Assembly (NCBI RefSeq): GCF_022965805.1
Contig: NC_133101.1
Span: 7,456,569-7,520,568, forward strand
Direction of reading: 5' to 3'
DNA length: 64,000 nt
Source: Primulina eburnea
Taxonomy: Eukaryota > Streptophyta > Magnoliopsida > Lamiales > Gesneriaceae
Shown here piece by piece: positions 47,683-58,613 of the stretch; position 1 is the stretch's first letter; every line of letters begins with the position of its first letter. The position numbers were made by a program, and so were the translations under genes. The notes under the pieces are model-generated. The model made no database searches and was not told where the DNA came from. It saw nothing but the letters and a program-made list of their open reading frames with translations.

Positions 47683-47952
47683 TCTATACTATATTATTAA
47701 GTGTGAGGACATGATAATAACGACCTAGAGAAGACAACAACTTTTTTTTCCTTCAATTTTACCCTTATATGATACTAATATTACACATTTGTTTTTGTTT
47801 TTTAATTTCAACACACATTTTATTTTTATTTTTTTTTATTTCAACCATTCAAATTTCACTTTAATCCCTCCATAATTTGTCAAATTTCACTTTAGTCTAT
47901 CGATAATGATAAAAAAGATCGTACACACGCATTGCGTGTGCAGAGTAACTAG
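47683..47952 (+). mobile_element. short non-autonomous Helitron
   Basis: It starts TCTATACTATATTATTAAG directly after A47682 and ends CTAG directly before T47953, as expected for insertion between A and T. The 3' end has a perfect 8-bp stem, CACACGCA / TGCGTGTG (47924-47940, one-base loop), then 8 bases, then CTAG (47949-47952). No Rep/helicase coding is present, so it needs an autonomous partner. It creates no target duplication. Confidence 0.85.
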
Positions 47953-48176
47953 TATATAGTGTGTGTGTGTGTCTTTTGGGACAGTTGGAGCGATTGGATT
48001 TGAGTAAAAAATAAAAAAAAAATTATGTATAATTTATTACCAAATTCAAATTTGAGCTCTAAAAAAATAAGGAATAAAAAATATTGAGAAAATTTAAATA
48101 TAATTAATATTTTTGAATTTTATTAAAAAGTTTTGAATCAAACTTAGAATTTTACGCCAATATATCTAAAAAAGAA

Positions 48177-48351
48177 AAAATTTGTGTGAGACGATCTCAT
48201 GAGTCGTTTTGTGAGATAAATCTTTTATTTTGATCATCCATGAAAAAATATTATTTTTATGTTAAAAATATTATTTTTTATTTTAAATATCAGTGGATTG
48301 ACCTGTCTCACAGATAAAAATTTATGAAACCGTCTCACAAAAAAACTACTT
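48177..48351 (+). mobile_element. GTGAGACGGTCTCAC MITE copy
   Basis: The left end is TTGTGTGAGACGATCTCATGAG, internal segments match ATCATCCATGAAAAAATATT and GACCTGTCTCACAG, and the right end is GAAACCGTCTCACAAAAAAA. Confidence 0.82.
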
Positions 48352-49647
48352 AAAAAAAAAAAATTACACTACTTTGCACCCCTGTTCTAATGGATTGGGT
48401 GCTGAATACAACGCCACTGATCCCATACGTGGCACCTTCTGATTGGCTATAAGTTTGCGGCATACATACTCGAAAATGGGTCCCCACCTAGGGCATCTTT
48501 AGTACCCATTGCCCATTGGGTGCTTGCCAAGTCAGAGTGGCTCAAGATCATGAATTTTTTTACTAAAACAATAATGACAATTTTTAGGGGTTTGTTTTCG
48601 TTTTCGGAATTTCGGTCAACTTTTTCAGGAAAATAATGCTGGAGATTGTTTTAAAGAAATAAAATTCATGCTTGATATTTTTTTAAAAATTATATATTTG
48701 TTAGTTTGGATAATCAAATCATGTCGATATAAAATAATTACATAAAATTAGACATAATTTAATAATAATAATGGCAAAAATTTTAAGCGAAAATGGCAAA
48801 AAATTTAAGCGAAAATGATGATAATGCTAGAATATGTGAAAATAAGGGGAAAATTGGTATGAAAAAAGAGAACAAAATTAAACAATAACACACATTATTA
48901 TATTTTAGATGGAAATTCGTTTAGAAAATTTTTAAAGGTAAATGGCATGCATTCACTCTTTAGAGGACTATTGTCAATATTTAAGTCAGAATGAAAATAA
49001 ACAAATAAATTAAGAAATAAAGATTTATGTGCAAAAGCAAGTTGATCAATTCATGTAGTCTTCAATTTTTTAATGAATTGTCTATGACTTATAACTCATC
49101 TGATAGTGAAAACGAGATATCATGTTCGAAATTTAACTGTAACTTAAAAAACTAATAATAAATTTGTCAGAGTATTTTATACATGCAAGGAGTACATTAT
49201 ACTCAAGTATAGAGTATGAATACGTAAGTAGGCCACATATATATAAATAATGCTAATATTCAAACACATAATCATTTTGTAGAATACAATACATGAGAAG
49301 ATTGTTTACCACTCACCCCAAATGTTTTCTATAAATCTTATATTTTAGATTTTACAAAAGTTACTGAAATATATTTTTTATTGAAAACAATAATAAGAAT
49401 TTATTTATTTATTTGAAGAAAATTTTGATTTATATTTTTATAAGTAAGGTATTTATATATAAACTTATTTTATTACAAATGTAACGACCATTTCACGAAT
49501 GTTATGAAAGTGGAATCGTGGCTAGTAGGATGGACCATTCTTTCCTTTTTATTTTATTTACAGTTATATGTTTCGTGTATTATAAAATATAAAAATAATT
49601 ACAATTTTGGTTTGCTACATTTGCATCTTTTTTATTTTTATCCCGCG

Positions 49648-49710
<63 letters not shown>

Positions 49711-50095
49711 CAAATTTTGTTCTTAGCCGTGTATAATGTACACATATATATAATATACACACACACACACACACAAGTGCCACATCATCATTACATTCAG
49801 CGTACATCGAAAAAAGACTAAAATTGTAGGGTAAACAAAGATAATGTACTAATTAAACCGAAATTTGATAACTTATACATAATATCGAAACGACAGAGGT
49901 CAAATATACATGAAAAAAAATTTCATTTTCCCTATAAAATATTAAATGTATAAAATAACATTAATGGGAAGTTGAACTATATTTTTTGAGTATATATGTA
50001 TAAAAATTTGATGTGCTTTAAAAATATTATTAAAAGGTGTGTGTGTGGGTATTAACGGACACGTAATACTTATAATCATGGGGTTGACTTGTTAC

Positions 50096-50175
<80 letters not shown>

Positions 50176-50378
50176 AGATCGATCTTCAAATATGATCAAT
50201 CCAATTAATATAAAACAAATAAATCAAGGGCGAATGAGGTGGAATATAGGTCTAAAATATCGGATAAAAAGTTCTTTAATTTAAATTTTCGACAATTCTT
50301 TCGATTATTTAGGAAGCTTATTAGAAAATATTTACACTTGATGGAAAAATAAAGCTCATTAAATCTTGATCGCGAACC
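48352..50378. other. intergenic, microsatellites
   Basis: GC-richer sequence at 48370-48530 (TGCACCCCTGTTCTAATGG ... GGGCATCTTTAGTACCC) may be a decayed MITE, but its ends are not clear. CA/TA microsatellites lie at about 49648-49706 and 49752-49775, and a long TA run at 50097-50173. No gene was recognised. Confidence 0.45.
50097..50173. repeat. (TA)n microsatellite
   Basis: An almost pure TA run of about 75 bp. Confidence 0.95.
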
Positions 50379-50386
50379 CATGCAAC

Positions 50387-51943
50387 CCGGGCCGTGCTTA
50401 TTAAGAGGTAAATGAGTCCAATGACTCGGGCTCATCTCTTTTTTGGGGCCCAAAAATTTTAAAAAAATTATTATATATTATACTAGTTACTAGATAGCCC
50501 AAAACCAAGTATTTATTAAATGGAACTTGTTTAGCCTGTTATCGATTTATTCCTCAATCTTCCCCAATATTCATCTGCAGACAAGCCTTAATCGACTCCA
50601 GTCGTTGCGTCGTCTCTAGGTTTGATTGAAAGACTCGTGAGGAGCTGTAAGTGTATTTTCTCGTATTTTCTTTGTTCGGGTTTCTTATTTTTTATTGTAG
50701 TTTTTTACTTTTTTCGGAGTTTTATGTGGTATCTATAATCTACGCTTTTCACTGAAATTTTTGTGGATGTAATGCTTATCCGGCTTTCAACGTGTAGTGT
50801 ATATTTTGTTTTAATTCAAAGTATTTTTTCTCGAAATTTTGGTCACGAGTCTTTAGTTGAGTGAAGACCCCAAAACGAAGAGTGAAGCTGAGTCCTTAGC
50901 GTTATATGAACCTGAGAATTTTGAATTCTTGCTTGGTGTGGCAATTTGGTACAAGTTGTTGCATGTTATCAACATTGTGAGCAAATTTCTTCAATCTGAA
51001 AATATGGATATTGATGTTGCTATCAAACTTTTACAAGGAATTGTTTTATTTCTTGAAGAATTTAGAGAAGATAGTTACGATAAGGCCATGGTTAAAGCTA
51101 AAGGAATGACATATGAGATGGGCATTCAAGCTGTATTTCGAGAGAAACATGTTATTCGAAAAAAGTAACAATTTGGTGAAAGTAACAGTGAAGAAGTGAT
51201 ACAGTCAGCTGCATAATCTTTTCGAATTAACTACTTTCTCTTTATAATCGATGAAGCTCGTTCTTCTATGAAAGCTCGATTTGAACAGTTTCAAAAATAT
51301 GAAGAAACATTTGGTTTTTTGTTCAATCTAGAGAGATTACAACGTGCAAACGATGAAATCTTGTTGAGGTCTTGCAAGAATATTGAAAATTATTTGACTC
51401 ATAAGGGTTGTTCTGATATTAATGAGGATGATCTATTTTCGGAGTTGACATTCTTGAGGTGCTCATTACCAAGAGAAGCAAAATCGGTCATTGATGTAGT
51501 GAATTACTTGAAGAAAATGGATGGGTGTTTCCCAAATGCTCAATTTGCTTATAAAATCTTGTTGACTGTCCTGGTCATAATAGCAAGTGAAGAGCGAAGT
51601 TTCTCAATAAAACTCATCAAAACTTTTCTCCGATCAACCATGTCACAAGAAAGATTGAATGGATTGGTTATATTATCGATTGAGAAAGAAATTATTGAAC
51701 AACTTGATTATACAGACTTGATTAGTACTTTTAGCTCTAAAACTGTTAGGCGAGTTGTTTTTTAGTGATCATTTGGACATGTTTAATATTTTTATTCATT
51801 TAGTTTTTTATATTTTCTTTGAGATATTGATTTAATTTGAAAAATTTCTATGAAAGTAAAAAAAAATATGAACACATATTATGATTCAGATGCCTGTTTT
51901 TAAAGGTTAGACTCAGACCCAAATATTGTTAGGATCGGCCCTG
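50387..51943 (+). mobile_element. hAT transposon, deletion derivative
   Basis: The 1,557-bp element is flanked by a perfect 8-bp duplication CATGCAAC (50379-50386 and 51944-51951). Its ends, CCGGGCCGTGCTTATTAA and TTAGGATCGGCCCTG, are imperfect inverted repeats. A 5' leader with a splice-donor-like CTGTAAGT (about 50645-50653) precedes the remaining transposase C-terminus. The N-terminal zinc finger and much of the catalytic core are absent. Confidence 0.92.
50857..51765 (+). pseudogene. hAT transposase C-terminal remnant
   Basis: Two frames, 50857-51168 and 51268-51765, together cover the C-terminal ~300 residues of a TTF/ZMYM1-like hAT transposase. Motifs seen are EMGIQAVFREKHVIRKK, then ARFEQFQKYEETFGFLFN, then the hAT dimerisation region (IIASEERSFS ... 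STMSQERLNGLVILSIEKE). Stops and a shift at 51166-51267 break it. The stretch ends in VRRVVF, close to the family's usual end. It cannot be active. Confidence 0.88.
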
Positions 51944-53457
51944 CATGCAACAAATATCGAAGAGTTTGAACGAAAAGTGTTAAGATTGGAACTTGGACCT
52001 AACTGTCAAATCAAATTTTTTCATCCAAACACAATCTTGTGTAATATTCGAAAATCGAATGTCGACTCAAAAAGACTGGAGTAATTGCTTGCTAAACTGT
52101 GCAAGTAGTAGCAACGATCTCTTGAATCGAAAGTAAGATTAATCTTATTAACAAGGACTACTTAAACGTACAAATTAATGTGATATTAGTAACTTCTTTT
52201 TGTGCATGGATAAATCAACGTACACACCACACCCATTTGCACCATTATTGCTAAAGTTTTAGGTGTATCATAATTGTCACCATTTCATGAAAAAGAAACC
52301 CTAACCTAATGACACATGATTATGTACAACAATTGTGGATTATGATTGATAATTGGTTTAAAAGTCTCCTTCGAAAATATAATTACCACTCGAGTTTCAT
52401 TATCACGAGAAAATACGACGAAAAAAGTGTAAATGATTTAATTGAAATGTATGATTTATCGCAGATAAGTGTTGTCCTGTGCTTAATTTGAGTTGTTAGT
52501 GTGGGAAATAATCATCAGTATTTTGTACTAGTTAATGATCAAGAGTTTTCATAATGGACACAAAATAATGTATTTTTAAAATTTTAATTTTTAAATTAAG
52601 ATTTGTTATCCCTGTCATATTCATCCCCAGGAAAATAGCATGTAGTTGATAACAGTTTGTTTCTCTACTATAACTGGAGTTTGAGCATATATACATCAAA
52701 AGACACGGCTTCGAGTAATTGTCTAACGATGTATCAAATTCATGTTGTTTTTTGGTTTAAAGTTTGTCTTCAGTTTCCACTTTATGTATGTTGGATTTTT
52801 TGGGGCCATGAATATGCTTTTTAGTAAAAAAATATAAAAAAAATTCATCATCTCTTATCAAAAATTCGTTTTCTTGGAGAGCATAAACATGCTTACTTTG
52901 TTGGGCTCTCAAAATCGGAATTTTCACACTCAAGATTTAAATTACTTTGTGGTTCAATTTTTACGATTGAAGAAGCTGCTTTTGTGGTGTTTTTCTTTAT
53001 TAATAATTGTTCTCTTATTCAAAATTTAGTCACAGTTTTCTGATAAATCATTATTCCATATTTGTTCTCATATTTTCCAATTTTTTTCTTAATCAATTTA
53101 AATGTTAAATCATGGATAATTTTATATTTTATTTTAGCCATTTAATTTTAAATCTCGGATTTTTTTAAACCATATTTGTACATATCTCTTCATACGTCTT
53201 ACTCGTGAAGATCGAGCAAATCACATTTTAGTTAGAGTTTGGTTAAATACAAAGTGAGTATGTTACATAAATTTTTGAAAAGTAACTGAAAATGAGGTGA
53301 TAAAAACATGATTTAAGGTGATGGTGAATATTTTATTTGTTATCTATTTATTAGATATTCAATTTCAATCATAACTAAAATTTTAAGTTTTTATATGGAT
53401 GCATTGTCTATACATTCATCTCTGATATCCAAAACCCATTGTATACATTGATGCAGA

Positions 53458-53698
53458 CACAAACTTATGTGAGACGGTCTCGCGAGTTGTTTTTTGTGAG
53501 ACAGATATCTTATTTGGGTGAGTATTATTTTTTATGCTAAAAATATTAATTTTTATTGCGAATATAGGTTATTTGGGTCATCCATTAAAAAGTATTACTT
53601 TTTATGTTAAGAGTATAACTTTTTATTGTGAATATCAGTAGGATTGATCCGTCTCACAGATAAATATTCGTGAGATCATCTTATAAGATACCTACTCA
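53458..53698 (+). mobile_element. GTGAGACGGTCTCAC MITE with internal duplication
   Basis: The left end is ACAAACTTATGTGAGACGGTC. The middle block from TATTTGGGT to the AATATAGG/AATATCAG segment occurs twice, in diverged form. The right end is CGTGAGATCATCTTATAAGA. Confidence 0.8.
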
Positions 53699-54732
53699 TT
53701 GATGCAAGTTCTAATTTTCATTAATAATTTATATCAAATTAAAAATGCCGTGCCACATCAGAAATCCCACGAAATATTTCTAAAATCACCAAAAATTGAA
53801 AGATATAAAAGTAAGTAAACTTTAATTTAGTTAATATAAATAATCTAGTATATATACAGAACTGATATTCTGTTTTTTTTTTCTAAAATTTAATTATTTA
53901 CATAATAAAATAACATAATTATAAATATCTCGTCGACAGATTGGACACCATGTCAAATACGGCACCTGGCGGGGTCACTCGAGGGAAATAGAAATGCTAA
54001 CCAATTACATTAACGAATACCATTATAGTGCGTACCAGAATCGGTTGAGCCACGTACAATCACTTATTTATTGGCTCAAATTTATTACAATTAAGTATTT
54101 TTTGGCCTTGTAATAAAATAATTGGTAGCAAAAATATCAAATTCAACAGTCTCTTCTCCTGCTTTAATATAAATCGATGCAAACTAGCAACTTTAAGATT
54201 TTAAATTCTGTAATTCGATTATTTTGCATTAAGACCAAATTCGAGCCAATTAAAAACCAAATGCATGTATAGACTTACACATGACCAATTTTGATTATTT
54301 CCCTTATAATTAATATTACCAACCATTAAATATGAAACTGACTTCTCACCTCTCAAAATTAAATATAAGTTAATAAAAGGTATATATATACACATCATGC
54401 TATTATGAAATGAATATAACCCTAATTTTAACAAAACATTTAAACTCTAAATTAACCTAAAACGATATTGTCACTATCATAGGCACATTAACCTAACAGT
54501 GGTGTCACAATTTTTTTATGCACGATTCACATACATGAAATTTCTCTAATATTTTTTCATTTGATTTTGTAAAACAAAACACCACTCGGTCAGGATGAGA
54601 GGTTTGATAGACCAGACCCCTAATAGTCCATATATATGAAATACTGAGAAGAACTAGACCAAGACATATGGAAGAGAACTAATTTTTACAACATAGATAT
54701 GGTAACTCAGTTTTATATAACTCAAAAGGTGT

Positions 54733-54942
54733 GTATGTATATGGATTTGGATAATCTACTCTAGCTGAAAACACAACATATGGTGACACGCATTTTTTTA
54801 CACGAGATGATCAGCTGATTATCTCGTTTCGTCTGACTTGTGTGAGGTCCATCAGATGTTCAACTGATCTCATGTAAAAAGTGCACAACACTAGGTACTA
54901 TGTTTTCAGCCACAGGAGAGAATCCAAATCCATATGTATATC
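54733..54942. mobile_element. foldback/MITE-like inverted repeat
   Basis: The left arm (GTATATGGATTTGGATAATC ... GCTGAAAACACAACA) and the right arm (the complement of TATGTTTTCAGCCACAGG ... AATCCAAATCCATATGTATA) form a long imperfect inverted repeat. The left arm holds its own near-palindrome at 54802-54827 (ACGAGATGATCAGCTGATTATCTCGT, two mismatches). No coding capacity. The superfamily is not clear because target duplications are ambiguous in TA-rich flanks. Confidence 0.7.
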
Positions 54943-55609
54943 ATTTACATCAAAAAATTTACATGCTTTGTGGCTATATATGCGCCTCCCTACTGAAATT
55001 GTCTGTCACCTGATTTTCTCCTCTAAAAATGAGCGAGATATTTCTGTCATCTAGATGTCTATGTCTATATGTGATTTATTAAGCGTGAGCACTTGGTAGG
55101 ATTTATTAATAATTTTGTCAACACCATCCCCTCAAATTAAAAAAAAAAAAACTCAAAATAAAAAATAAAACCGAAGTATTATTTAAATATATAGTTATTT
55201 TACATAAATATATAACTTGTACGTTTATATTTTAATCATGATATCAATCAGTTTACTTTTTAATTCATTAATTTTCGTCTTTTTTATAAAAAATTAGTCA
55301 TTTCACATAAGTATTGATATATATTCGGATATAGCAACAATGTCCGATGTTATGACGGAAATTTATAGCGACACATTATTACTTTTTAATGTCACGTCAA
55401 CTCTCTTTTTTTTTTTAAAAAAAAGGATTAAACATGAAAAATAATTGACATTTAAACCGATAATGGATCGATAACATAAGCAAAAATGGAAAATTACATG
55501 ACATACAATGTCATTATCCTTGTCCAACTCCGGCTCAACTCCGAATTAATTTTGACTTAAAAACAAGTCAAATATAATTTTTAGGCAAATGCAGGGGCTC
55601 TAATCTCTC

Positions 55610-55616
55610 TATAAAT
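55610..55616 (+). promoter_or_regulatory. TATA box of the PMEI-like gene
   Basis: TATAAAT within CTCTATAAATACC lies about 115 bp before the start codon. Transcription would begin near 55640, giving a leader of about 90 bases. Confidence 0.7.
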
Positions 55617-55729
55617 ACCAATCATTCCCTCCCTTATTTCCCACAGCCAACTTGTTATTAAGTTTAACACATCATCCTAAACGCACACAACATCATCGAA
55701 TACATAAGCAAATAAATAAAAGTTCACGA

Positions 55730-56350
55730 ATGGAAATTAATTTTCTGACCAAATCCCTTCCCCTAGCTCTGTTATTCATCAGATTACTAGTAGCTTCCTC
55801 CGCTGATGCGGGTTTGGCCACCCGTACCTCCATCGGAACAACCGGTAGTGCCGAGTTCATAAAAGCATCATGTTCTGTCACAGCCTACCCTAAACTCTGC
55901 TACGCTTCCCTCTCAACCCAAGCAACCGCCATACAGGGAAGCCCGAAGCTACTCGCGCACGCTGCCCTCTCCCTCAGCCTCAACACAGCCCGCTCCACAG
56001 CCGCAGACATGGCCGAGCTCTTGAAATGGAGCAGCATGCGCCCCAAAGAGGTGGGCGCCATGCGCGACTGCGTGGAGCAGCTGGCTGACTCGGTGGAAAG
56101 GCTCCGCCGATCCGCGGCGGAGATGAACCTGATCAGTAAAAGACGCTCCGATTTCTGGCTGATGATGGAAGACATTCAGACTTGGGTCAGCGCCGCCTTG
56201 ACGTACGAGGACACCTGCATGGACGGATTCGCTGCCAGGCCGACCACCTGCGAAGTGAAGATCGCCGTGAGGGGGAGGATTTCGAAGATGGCGCGTATGA
56301 CTAGCAATGCATTGGCGCTGATCAATCACTATGCTACAATTCATGGTTAA
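55730..56350 (+). CDS. pectin methylesterase / invertase inhibitor-like protein
   Basis: Proteins of this family are secreted and bind pectin methylesterase or acid invertase. The ORF is 206 aa in one exon. A signal peptide covers about residues 1-25 (LPLALLFIRLLVASSADA). Two Cys pairs typical of the four-helix fold are visible: C48 and C57 (C-x8-C, motif CSVTAYPKLC), and C114 and C163 (helix bundle). C174 is extra. The segment LTYEDTCMDGF is the family signature. The ATG at 55730 is preferred over the in-frame 55652 because it directly precedes the signal peptide and lies a normal distance from the TATA box. Coding GC content is much higher than the flanks. Sequence alone cannot say whether the target is pectin methylesterase or invertase. 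Confidence 0.92.
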   Translation: MEINFLTKSLPLALLFIRLLVASSADAGLATRTSIGTTGSAEFIKASCSVTAYPKLCYASLSTQATAIQGSPKLLAHAALSLSLNTARSTAADMAELLKWSSMRPKEVGAMRDCVEQLADSVERLRRSAAEMNLISKRRSDFWLMMEDIQTWVSAALTYEDTCMDGFAARPTTCEVKIAVRGRISKMARMTSNALALINHYATIHG

Positions 56351-56499
56351 ATTTTTTAATAAAATATAATTACATAAAAGAGAGATTGAGTAATTACTAT
56401 ATATTATAAATTAATAAATCGACAATGTATGGGGACATGTGACTATATAAAATAATATAATTATCAGATATATATTTTGGAATTCTAGCTAATACAGGA

Positions 56500-57800
56500 T
56501 TGTTTAGGGTTGGGATCGGGTAGGAACCGTCCCGTAACCCTTTAACTCGATCCCCGTCCCGATAAGAATTGGGAATAAAAAAATATTCCCGATCCCGTAC
56601 CCGACAAATATCGGGACCCGAATGTTCGGGATCGGGTCGGGAAAAGAGACAAATCCCGATAAATATTTTTTATTTATGTCCTGAAAAGAAGGATCTCAAA
56701 TCGTGTTTAGCTTCTGGTTCAGGTACTAAATATCAAGAAAACATTCTTTTTTCATTGGGATTTTTTGTACATCTACATATTCATGAATTCATAGGGAGCA
56801 AGAAAAGTGATCATGCGAAGAAGAAGAACAGAGTAAAATTCGCAGAAGATGTGAAAGATTCAATCAAGAAAATCAACGGTGAGTCGTACAGAAATAAACA
56901 GATAAAATTCGGAGAAATTCGAAGAGTTGCGGTAATGAAATTCAGAAAATTCCTGCAAATCATGTAGCTTTGTACAGTTGGATTCTCAAGGATCGTGTGC
57001 ACAGAATGCAGTATTCACACTGAATTTTCATTATTATGACCAAGAGTGTGTCGTTCATTCTGTTCATTTTTTATTTTCATCATTTCATTTTATTATTATT
57101 GTTGTTAGATATAAGAAATTAAATTTGAAGAATTTTTTAAATATTTGCACTTTTTAATATGACCTAGAGTTTGATCCGATTTATATTTATAAAAATATAT
57201 ATTTTAAGTATAAAATTTAAATTTTTTTACATCAAATCAAATTAATAAGATTCATTTATGTTTTATTTTTTTGACGGATAAAATCAAATATAGTTTGTCA
57301 TTGTAATACCTAATATAAATATAAAATTACTAAAACGTTCTAGTATTATGATTGTATTTGAAGTAAATTACTAAAATATACCTAAGCGAAACAATATTTT
57401 TCATATATCTTAAAAGCAAATGATGGATGCACAAAGATACATTCTATATTATTCTTGATCTCTTTTAAAATTTCTTTTCGTTTTCCATTTGTTCTCTAAC
57501 TAATAATATGATTAATTAATTTAAGAATATATACATATAAGTTAATAAAATCTTAAATATATATAAAATAACCCAAATAAGTATAAATATTATGTATAGA
57601 TTAAATTTAAAAAATATATTTTAATTCAATAAATAAAATTAGTATTTTATTCTCTTTTTCAAATAAATTAAATCTTTAAATTTATTAATATATTCGGGTC
57701 GGGTCGGGTCGGGTCGGGTCGGGAATCCCGTCGGATATATCCTATATTCCCTATCCCTTTCTCGATTCTGAGCGGGTCGGGAAAAATCCCGTGGAAATTA
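56500..57800. repeat. GGGTCGGG-rich repeat enclosing a gene fragment
   Basis: The left part (56505-56665) and right part (57694-57800) are full of CGGGTCGGG/CCCGACCCG and TCCCGAT units on both strands, including a tandem of GGGTC at 57694-57722. Between them lie a gene fragment (56790-57023) and AT-rich sequence. It may be one transposable element, but no terminal repeat or target duplication was found. Confidence 0.5.
56790..57023 (+). pseudogene. fragment of a small basic plant protein gene
   Basis: In one frame the sequence reads KKKNRVKFAEDVKD, and after a frameshift near 56920 another frame reads SCGNEIQKIPANHVALYSW, then LKDRVHRMQYSH and stop at 57021-57023. I recognise this as the C-terminal pattern of a small plant-specific family (basic KK-x-VxFAE-x-VK motif, then ANR-x-ALY-x-GILRDR-x-x-RM). 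I do not know its function. The frameshift, the missing N-terminus and the repeat flanks mark it as a broken copy. Confidence 0.6.
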
Positions 57801-58264
57801 TATTGATATCAAGAAGAAACTCTGTGGCATAATATTTCTTATTTCATATAATGTGTGGGGTTCAAGAACTAATAATTAAATAAACTCCTCCCCTAATAAA
57901 AAATAAAAAAAAAAAAACCCCGATAAAGGTGCGCCCCTTGTAAAAGCTATTGCAATATTGTTAAAATATATACAATTACTAATGATCTCTTTTGCACTTT
58001 TTTTAATTAAAAAAAAGTTGATTTTACTATTGCAATGCAAACGAACTCGTACATATTATTAACACCTCGAAATCAAAATCTATTCTCCATTCATTCATGT
58101 AAAATATTTCCGTAAATATACCAAAAAAATCGTTGAAAATCATTTTAAAATATTGAATTGATGACAAAAAACTGCTTAAACTTGGATACATCACGCTGTA
58201 TTCATAAACAAGAAATTTAATCTTACTTTAACAAAGAATTGAACATTAATGACGCTATCATTGG
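57801..58264. other. intergenic, nothing recognised
   Basis: AT-rich sequence with no gene, repeat terminus or RNA gene seen. Confidence 0.5.
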
Positions 58265-58570
58265 CCGCCTCCTTCGGACTTCCTTCACAACTTCTCCGTC
58301 CACCTCTACGCCGTTCAAAAGATCATAACATGCATTTTGAGCTATGTTGAAGGACAGTGGTGGAACCAGAAATACTGACTCTATCCAGATTAAAAATTTA
58401 AACTCTAGAATTGGGAGGCCTAGGGACGAAGCAGCTTCAGGCAGAATTTGGAGTTGGAAAGCTTCTCGCAGGCAGCGTTGAGACCACCGCCAGATGCCAG
58501 CATTTTCGCATTGTTGGTGGCAGCTTAGACGGCGGATAGAATCTGCAGGAGCACGAGCAAAGATAGGGCA
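58265..58570 (-). pseudogene. PMEI/invertase-inhibitor-like pseudogene fragment
   Basis: On the minus strand a hydrophobic leader (LSLLVLLQILSAV) is followed by an in-frame TAA, then AACEKLSNSKFCLKLL. The last has the same C-x8-C spacing as the intact inhibitor at 55730. A stop (TAG) follows. Further on, another segment reads NIAQNACYDLLNGVEVDGEV. The middle of the domain is missing. It is probably a decayed tandem relative of the 55730 gene, in the opposite orientation. Confidence 0.5.
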
Positions 58571-58613
58571 ATTTTATTTAGATTTGGAAATATACAGTGC
58601 ACGACATGATGAT

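Larger units (their letters stand above)
51952..55608. other. intergenic with a MITE and a foldback element
   Basis: No gene was recognised. It contains a MITE copy at 53458-53698 and a foldback structure at 54733-54942. The remainder is AT-rich; the 60-71 aa frames at 52309 and 54219 have no family signal. Confidence 0.5.

Noticed and set aside
48370..48530. GC-rich block that could be a Harbinger-like MITE
   Set aside because: No clear terminal inverted repeat or 3-bp duplication could be placed.
55949..56344. 131- and 91-codon minus-strand frames opposite the PMEI-like gene
   Set aside because: They are shadows of a GC-rich real gene on the plus strand; the plus frame has a signal peptide and family cysteines.
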